Source of the DNA: Kineococcus endophyticus
GTDB lineage: Bacteria > Actinomycetota > Actinomycetes > Actinomycetales > Kineococcaceae
Direction: 5' to 3'
NCBI RefSeq assembly: GCF_040796495.1
Contig: NZ_JBFNQN010000014.1
Location: 62,001-126,000 of the forward strand
Length of the DNA stretch: 64,000 nucleotides
Shown: positions 58,576-64,000 of the stretch, piece by piece
Position numbering within the stretch: position 1 is the stretch's first letter
Layout of the letters: every line of letters begins with the position of its first letter
Translations under genes and position numbers: made by a program
Notes under the pieces: model-generated
Told to the model about the DNA's origin: nothing
What the model saw: only the letters and a program-made list of their open reading frames with translations
The model's database searches: none

Positions 58576-59997
58576 TCAGCCCTTCGGGGCGAAGTCCCGC
58601 GGACGGAACCGGCCCTCGTGCAGCCGGCCCTCGATGTCCTCCAGGCTGTGGCCGGTCAGCTCCGGCATGCGCTTGAACAGGAAGACGAAGGCCGCGATGT
58701 TGAAGGCCGCGTACAGCCAGAAGGTCTGCCCGGTGCCGATGGTGTCGATGACGCTCAGCAGGGTCAGCGTGATGAGCAGGTTGGTGCCCCACAGGGCGGC
58801 GGACTGGGCGGCGGCCCCGGCCGAGCGGACGGCGAGCGGGTAGATCTCCGAGCCGGTCAGCCAGCCCATGAGCTGGATCCCGCCGGCCGTGAAGGCCATG
58901 AACACCACGAGGGTGGCGATGATCCACGGCACCTGGGCCTTGCCGCTGTGGCCGGTGACGAAGAACGTGCCGAGCACCACCATGGCCAGCGCGGCGCCCG
59001 GCAGCGTGATGAGCGTCAGGCGGCGGCGGCCGACCCGGTCGATGATCGCCAGGCCCACGAGCTGGGCGAGCAGGTAGGTCGCCCCCAGGGCCACCGAGAC
59101 CCGCAGCGCCGTCGAGTCCGGGAAGCCGTTGTCGGTGAGGATCGTCGGGGAGTAGTAGACGATCATCTCGATGCCGGACAGCTGGGTGAACACCGCGAGT
59201 CCGCAGCCGACGACGACCGCCGGCCGGACCCAGCCCTCGCGCCAGCCCCGCCACCCGCGGGTGCTGGACCGGCTCTCCTCGTGGACCAGCCCGCCGATCT
59301 CCGCCAGTTCCGCGTCGACGTCTGCGCCGCCGGGTCGGACCCTCTCCAGCGAGGTGCGCGCGTCGTCCTCGCGGTCGGCCTTGAGCAGCCAGCGCGGGCT
59401 CTCGGGCAGCCGCAGCATGAGGACGAGCATCACCGCGGCCGGCACGGCGGCCGCCCCGATCGAGACCCGCCAGTCGACGGCCTCGCTGGCCCCGACGATC
59501 GTGGCGACGAGGATGCCGACCCCGATGGCGATCTGGAAGCACAGGACCAGCCGACCCCGGTAGGCCGTCGGCGAGAGCTCCGCCACGTACGTGGGGGCGG
59601 TCTGCGTCGCCCCGCCCACGGCGAAACCGAGCACCACCCGGGCCAGGGACAGCAGTTCGGGGTTCGGGGCGAAGGCGGCGCCCAGGGTGCCGACGACGAA
59701 CACGACGGCGACCACGAGCAGGGTCCCGCGTCGCCCCCGGCGCTCGCTGAGCCGGCTGCACGTCAGCGCCCCCACGACCGCGCCGGCGAGGATGGAGGCC
59801 GCGATGACCTGTTCCCAGCCGTTGCCGATGTCGAAGTCCTCCCCGATCTGCAGCAGCGCGCCGGAGATGATCCCGGTGTCGTACCCGTAGAGCAGGCCGG
59901 AGACGGCCGAGACCAGCGCCACGACGACGACGGCACCGGTCAGCTCCCCTCCCCGCGTCGCCTCGGAGGTGTGAGCTGCGCCACGGGACCGGTCCAC
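58576..59997 (-). CDS. MFS sugar porter family transporter
   Basis: This 473-residue protein has twelve membrane helices and sugar-porter signatures: GYDTGIISGALLQI in helix 1, RLSERRGRRGTLL, PTYVAELSPTAYRGRLV, LPESPRWLLKADR, TQLSGIEMIVYYSPTIL, DRVGRRRLTLI. It probably imports a hexose, pentose or polyol by H+ symport; the substrate is unknown. GTG at 59997 gives about 28 cytoplasmic residues before helix 1; no strong ribosome site is seen, so the start is uncertain. The stop abuts the kdp boxes. Confidence 0.9.
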   Translation of the reverse strand: MDRSRGAAHTSEATRGGELTGAVVVVALVSAVSGLLYGYDTGIISGALLQIGEDFDIGNGWEQVIAASILAGAVVGALTCSRLSERRGRRGTLLVVAVVFVVGTLGAAFAPNPELLSLARVVLGFAVGGATQTAPTYVAELSPTAYRGRLVLCFQIAIGVGILVATIVGASEAVDWRVSIGAAAVPAAVMLVLMLRLPESPRWLLKADREDDARTSLERVRPGGADVDAELAEIGGLVHEESRSSTRGWRGWREGWVRPAVVVGCGLAVFTQLSGIEMIVYYSPTILTDNGFPDSTALRVSVALGATYLLAQLVGLAIIDRVGRRRLTLITLPGAALAMVVLGTFFVTGHSGKAQVPWIIATLVVFMAFTAGGIQLMGWLTGSEIYPLAVRSAGAAAQSAALWGTNLLITLTLLSVIDTIGTGQTFWLYAAFNIAAFVFLFKRMPELTGHSLEDIEGRLHEGRFRPRDFAPKG

Positions 59998-60383
59998 GTT
60001 CCCGACCCAAGCACCGCTACGCCGACCGCGCCCGCCGGAACCGTCGCCCGGTCCCTGACGCCTCACCCCCTGCCCCGCAGCGGTCGCCTCCTCCTGTCCG
60101 GAGTCGTCCTCGTCGTCCTGGCCGTCGTCTGCGACGCAGCCGGGCTGCGCGGTGCGGCCGCCACGGTCCTGTTCCTCGGCGCGGTGCTGGCCGGGTCGCT
60201 GCACTCCCGACCGGCGTTCGCCCTCCTCACGGCGGCCACGACGGGGTCCTGCGCCTCGGTGGCGGGCGCTGGCAGGAGCTGCTGCTGTTCGCGGTCGCCG
60301 CGCTGCTGACCTGCGTCACCCACCGCGGTCGGCGCACGGTTCGTCCACAGGAGCCCGGAGGGCGGACCGCGCGCAGCACGTAG
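59971..60383 (+). pseudogene. Possible frameshifted small membrane protein
   Basis: In one frame a hydrophobic run LLLSGVVLVVLAVVCDAAG and then AGSLHSRPAFALLTAA is read to about 60245. The +1-shifted frame continues with GRWQELLLFAVAALLTCVTH to a stop at 60381. Together they would make a two- to three-helix protein, but a single frame does not. This may be a decayed gene, a sequencing error or chance in a GC-rich gap. The start is uncertain, and the proposed GTG overlaps the divergent transporter start. Otherwise this 395-bp gap shows no gene. Confidence 0.3.
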
Positions 60384-60392
60384 GCTGCGCGG

Positions 60393-63300
60393 GTGCTCGT
60401 CGTCCACGGCCTCTGGACCCGCGAGCAGCGGTTGGCCCTGTGGGTCGAGGCGCCCCGCCGCCGCCCCGGACCGGCACGCCCCGCCGACCTCGCGGCACTG
60501 CCCCGGACCTGGGACGCCCTGATCTCAGCGCTGGCCTCCCCGGTCACCGGCACGCTCCCGGTCTCGTTGCCCTGCACACCGTCCGGCCGGCCCGCGGCCT
60601 CCACGGGGCGACCCCGCACGGACCTGCGGCTGCTGCCGGTCGACCTGGACGTCGTCGAGCTGACCGGCGAGCGGGCCGTGACGCTGCTCTTGGAACTCAG
60701 CGCGCCGGCCGGGGACGGGGTGCGCCTGTCCGACGGGCTGGCCTGGCTCGTGCACGTGGCCGCGGGGGCCCGCCGGGCCGTCGACGCCGGACACGTGGTG
60801 CCGGACCTCGCGCCCGCGGGTGACCGGGGGTTCACCGCGCGCTGGGTCCCCGCCCCCGACCGCGCCGTCGGACGGTGGCGCACCGCGGTGGCCCAGGCGT
60901 GCCCGCCCGTGCTGCGGGCCGAACGCTCCCACCGTGGTCCCGCGCACGGGCCGCCACAGGCCCTGGACCTGCTCGACGACCTGTGCGGGGTCGTCGTCGA
61001 CGTCCTCGTCGCGGCCCGCACGGCCCACGTCGTGCCGCACGACCTGCCCGACGGCGCGAGCGCACGCGCGTGGATCGGCGCGCTGCGCACGGGCGAGCCC
61101 CTGCGCGGGGAGGGCTGGGCCGCCCTGTCGCGCCGCGTCCGGGAGTGGCAGCGCAGCGGTGAGGACGCCGGGTACGACGTGCTGCTGCGCGTCGTCGAAC
61201 CCGAACCGTGGGAGGACGTCCCCGCGCACCTGGCCGACGGGCATCTCGACGGGGACGACTCCCCCGAAGCTCCCGACCAGAGCTGGCGGTTGCAGGTGCG
61301 CTTGCGGCCGCTGGACGACCCGAGCCTCGTGCTGACGCTCGAGGAGGCGCGCACCGAGACGCGCGCGGGCGGTTCGGCGGCTGGTGAGGACCCGCTCCTG
61401 GTCCTGCTCACGGGCGCCGCCCGGGCCGGCGCGGCGCACCCGCCGCTCAAGCGGCTGCTCAGCGGACGGGCCGACGCCGCCGCGCAGGACGGCGTGGACC
61501 TGACGATCGAGGAACTGCTCGACCTCGTCGAGCAGGGTGGTCCGCGCCTGACCGCGGCCGGCGTCGCGCTGCAGCTCCCGCGGCACTGGACGAAGAAGGC
61601 CCTGACGTTCTCGCTGTCGGCGTCGGCGTCCCAGCCGGGCGCCATCACCGACCCGCAGGTGCGCAAGGACGACCTGCTCGACTTCCGCTGGCAGGCGGCC
61701 CTCGGCGACTCCCCCGTCACCGAGGCCGAACTCCTCGCCCTCGCGGCGTCGAAGTCGTCCCTCGTGCGGTTCCGCGGTGAGTGGGTCCAGGTGGACCCCG
61801 AGGCGCTCGCGCGCAGCGCCCGGTTCCTGCGCACGCGGGGCAACGGCAAGGCGTCGCTGCTCGACGTGCTGGCCACCGTCGGCACCGGCAAGGACCTCCC
61901 CGGTCCGGTGACGTCGGTCGACGCGCGCGGGGTGCTCGGCGACGTGCTGTCCGGGCAGGCGGCGGAGCGGCTGCCGGAACTGCCCGACCCGCCCGGGCTG
62001 CACGCCGTCCTGCGGCCCTACCAGCGGCGGGGGTTGACCTGGCTGGCGACGATGTCCCGCCTCGGGCTCGGCGCCGTCCTCGCCGACGACATGGGACTGG
62101 GCAAGACGCTGCAGCTGCTGGCGCTGCTCGCGCACGAACGCGGCGACGAGCCCGGGCCCACGTTGCTCGTGTGCCCGATGTCGGTCGTCGGCAACTGGGC
62201 CGCCGAGGCCGCGAAGTTCGCCCCCGACCTGCGCGTCCACGTCCACCACGGGACGGGACGGCCCCGCGGCGCGGAGTTCACGGCGCTCGTCGCGCAGCGC
62301 GACCTCGTGGTCACCACGTACGGCCTCCTGGTGCGCGACGTCGCCGACCTCGCGGCGGCCGACTGGCACCGCGTCGCCCTCGACGAGGCCCAGTACGTCA
62401 AGAACGCCGCCACCCGGCAGGCCCGCGCCGTGCGGGCCGTGGGGTCCCGGCACCGCGTCGCCCTGACCGGGACGCCGGTGGAGAACCGGCTCGAGGACCT
62501 GCGGGCCGTCCTGGACGCGACGAACCCCGGACTGCTCGGCAGCGCCGCGACGTTCCGCGACCGGTTCGCCGTCCCCATCGAGAAGCTCGGTCACGCCGAA
62601 CCCGCCGAACGCCTCGCCCTCGTGACGCGGCCGTTCGTCCTGCGCCGGGTCAAGACGGACCCCGCCGTCGCCGGCGACCTGCCCGAGAAGATCGAGATGA
62701 CGGTGCGGGCCAACCTCACCCCGGAGCAGGCGGCGCTGTACCGGCGCGCCGTCGACGACCTCACCGAACGACTGCAGGACAAGGACTCCGACCCCGGTGG
62801 CCTGTCCCGGCGCGGGCTGATCCTCGCCGCCCTCACCCGGCTGAAGCAGATCTGCAACCACCCCGCGCACTACCTCGGGGACTCCTCCGGGGTCCTGCAC
62901 CGCGGCCGGCACCGCTCGGGGAAGCTGCAATTGCTGGACGACATCGTCACCTCGGCGCGGTCGGAGGGCGAGAAGGTCCTGTGCTTCACGCAGTTCGCCG
63001 AGTTCGGCCACCTGCTCGGCCCGCACCTGGCCGGGCTCACGGGCGAACCGGTCCCGTTCCTGCACGGCGGGGTGAGCCGGCGAGGTCGCGACGCCATGGT
63101 CGCGGAGTTCGCCGAGGCCGACGGTCCGGGTGTCATGCTGCTGTCCCTCAAGGCCGGCGGGACGGGTCTGAACCTGGTGGCCGCCAACCACGTCGTGCAC
63201 GTGGACCGCTGGTGGAACCCGGCGGTGGAGGACCAGGCGACCGACCGGGCGTTCCGCATCGGTCAGCGCCGGCAGGTGCAGGTCCGCAAGCTCGTCAGCG

Positions 63301-63455
63301 TGGGCACCGTGGAGGAACGGGTGGACGCCGTCATCAGCCGCAAGCGCGACCTCGCCGACCGCGTCGTCGGCAGCGGCGAGGGCTGGATCACCGACCTGGA
63401 CACCGACGCGCTGCGGGAACTGCTGCGGCTCGGCGACGACGCGGTGGGTGAGTGA
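60393..63455 (+). CDS. SNF2/Rad54-family DEAD-box helicase
   Basis: This 1020-residue translocase has an N-terminal bacterial SNF2-associated region (residues 1-540), then SNF2 N (LRPYQRRGLTWLATM, Walker A DDMGLGKTLQ, Walker B LDEAQYVKN, LTGTPVENRLEDL) and the helicase C domain (FLHGGVSRRGRD, DRWWNPAVEDQATDRAFRIG). It is similar to HepA/RapA-like proteins of unknown bacterial role, probably DNA repair or remodelling. TAGGCT (60381-60386) ends six bases before the GTG. The stop overlaps the ATG of the SWIM gene (TGATG), a conserved pairing. Confidence 0.94.
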   Translation: MLVVHGLWTREQRLALWVEAPRRRPGPARPADLAALPRTWDALISALASPVTGTLPVSLPCTPSGRPAASTGRPRTDLRLLPVDLDVVELTGERAVTLLLELSAPAGDGVRLSDGLAWLVHVAAGARRAVDAGHVVPDLAPAGDRGFTARWVPAPDRAVGRWRTAVAQACPPVLRAERSHRGPAHGPPQALDLLDDLCGVVVDVLVAARTAHVVPHDLPDGASARAWIGALRTGEPLRGEGWAALSRRVREWQRSGEDAGYDVLLRVVEPEPWEDVPAHLADGHLDGDDSPEAPDQSWRLQVRLRPLDDPSLVLTLEEARTETRAGGSAAGEDPLLVLLTGAARAGAAHPPLKRLLSGRADAAAQDGVDLTIEELLDLVEQGGPRLTAAGVALQLPRHWTKKALTFSLSASASQPGAITDPQVRKDDLLDFRWQAALGDSPVTEAELLALAASKSSLVRFRGEWVQVDPEALARSARFLRTRGNGKASLLDVLATVGTGKDLPGPVTSVDARGVLGDVLSGQAAERLPELPDPPGLHAVLRPYQRRGLTWLATMSRLGLGAVLADDMGLGKTLQLLALLAHERGDEPGPTLLVCPMSVVGNWAAEAAKFAPDLRVHVHHGTGRPRGAEFTALVAQRDLVVTTYGLLVRDVADLAAADWHRVALDEAQYVKNAATRQARAVRAVGSRHRVALTGTPVENRLEDLRAVLDATNPGLLGSAATFRDRFAVPIEKLGHAEPAERLALVTRPFVLRRVKTDPAVAGDLPEKIEMTVRANLTPEQAALYRRAVDDLTERLQDKDSDPGGLSRRGLILAALTRLKQICNHPAHYLGDSSGVLHRGRHRSGKLQLLDDIVTSARSEGEKVLCFTQFAEFGHLLGPHLAGLTGEPVPFLHGGVSRRGRDAMVAEFAEADGPGVMLLSLKAGGTGLNLVAANHVVHVDRWWNPAVEDQATDRAFRIGQRRQVQVRKLVSVGTVEERVDAVISRKRDLADRVVGSGEGWITDLDTDALRELLRLGDDAVGE

Positions 63456-64000
63456 TGGCCCCCTCGCGGCCCTTCTCCGAGTACGGCAGGCGACGTCCCG
63501 GCGGCGGGGCGAAGCTGCGGTCCCAGCGCGGGCGCATCGCGCAGAACTGGTGGTCGCAACGCTTCGTCGACGCCGTCGAACGCGGCGGCGACCGCGGCCG
63601 CCTGCAGCGCGGCCGCACCTACGCCCGCGCCGGTCAGGTCGTCGAACTGCGGCCGCGCCCCGGCGCCGTCGGGGCCCGCGTGCAGGGCTCCCGTCCACGG
63701 CCCTACCTCGTGGAGGTCACCGTGCGGCGCTGGACCGCCGCCGAGGTGGACGCCGTCGTGGCGACCGTGGTGGAGAACCCCCTGCTGCTCGCCCCGCTGT
63801 TCTCCGGCGACGTCCCGCCCGGTCTGGTGGACCTCCTCGCCGGCATCGGCGTGGAACTCCTGCCCACCGACGCCGAGGTCACCTACGACTGCAGCTGCCC
63901 CGACGACGGCGAACCCTGCAAGCACGCCGCCGCCGTCGTCTACGCCCTGGCCGAGCAGCTCGACGCCACCCCGGCGACGACGCTCACCCTGCGCGGGGTG
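63455..64000 (+). CDS. SWIM zinc finger protein (partial, runs off right edge)
   Basis: The visible 182 codons show an N-terminal region starting APSRPFSEYGRRRPGGGAKL, a Trp-rich segment (AQNWWSQRFVDAVE), and a SWIM zinc-binding motif CSCPDDGEPCKHAAAVVYAL near residue 150. SWIM proteins encoded right after an SNF2 helicase are common in actinobacteria and are thought to be its partner in DNA binding. The overlap of start and stop codons (TGATG) argues for coupled translation. The C-terminal part is outside the window. Confidence 0.88.
   Translation, partial: MAPSRPFSEYGRRRPGGGAKLRSQRGRIAQNWWSQRFVDAVERGGDRGRLQRGRTYARAGQVVELRPRPGAVGARVQGSRPRPYLVEVTVRRWTAAEVDAVVATVVENPLLLAPLFSGDVPPGLVDLLAGIGVELLPTDAEVTYDCSCPDDGEPCKHAAAVVYALAEQLDATPATTLTLRGV

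Noticed and set aside
60525-63698. Minus-strand open frame of more than 1000 codons opposite the SNF2 gene
   Set aside because: Shadow of the helicase gene; the plus strand has all helicase motifs.

Overview
The window is very GC-rich throughout. It carries actinobacterial hallmarks: a resuscitation-promoting factor with a transglycosylase-like domain, the metG-tatD-rpf-rsmA-ispE order, a DUF222/HNH endonuclease, DUF3072 and SAV_915-type small proteins, frequent GTG starts and many leaderless promoters. It looks like chromosomal sequence of a Kineococcus-like actinobacterium; the genus is an inference from gene content. No rRNA, CRISPR array, insertion sequence or prophage was recognised.

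Layout. Positions 1-10156 are core housekeeping, mostly on the minus strand: mfd (cut by the left edge), a divergent DUF4012 membrane protein, a small sortase-type surface protein, then glmU-prs-rplY(ctc)-pth and tRNA-Gln. Positions 10238-15045 hold a TetR-MarR pair, a polyprenyl glycosylphosphotransferase and an ABC-F ATPase. Positions 15046-16150 are an unusual patch: a long gap, one atypical small ORF and an 83-bp inverted repeat. Positions 16153-23131 are the metG-tatD-rpf-rsmA-ispE run plus an acyltransferase. Positions 23260-32478 are accessory: small proteins, a quinone oxidoreductase, a LacI regulator divergent from a GH51 arabinofuranosidase, a nuclease, a PadR regulator and an odd hexapeptide-acyltransferase fusion.

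Positions 32495-37579 form a divergent catabolic cluster: amidohydrolase, PLP deaminase, PfkB sugar kinase, IclR regulator and RidA. It could convert an N-acyl amino sugar acid to a phosphorylated keto-deoxy sugar acid. A perfect 22-bp palindrome sits between the two arms. Positions 39655-46562 are a plus-strand run: hybrid DeoR/LacI regulator, 2-hydroxyacid dehydrogenase, DUF2264 protein, beta-carbonic anhydrase, IclR regulator and glycerol kinase.

Positions 48159-58570 are a potassium region. The operon reads microprotein-kdpF-kdpA-kdpB-kdpC-kdpD-kdpE and is followed by an APC-family permease that may be a second K+ importer. The most notable observation is that three promoters (the kdp operon, the permease and a small SAV_915-like gene) carry GCGTCA direct repeats at 11-bp spacing in the same orientation relative to the gene. 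This is the geometry expected for an OmpR-family regulator such as KdpE. The window ends with a sugar porter, a possible frameshifted membrane ORF, and an SNF2 helicase overlapping a SWIM-domain gene that runs off the right edge.
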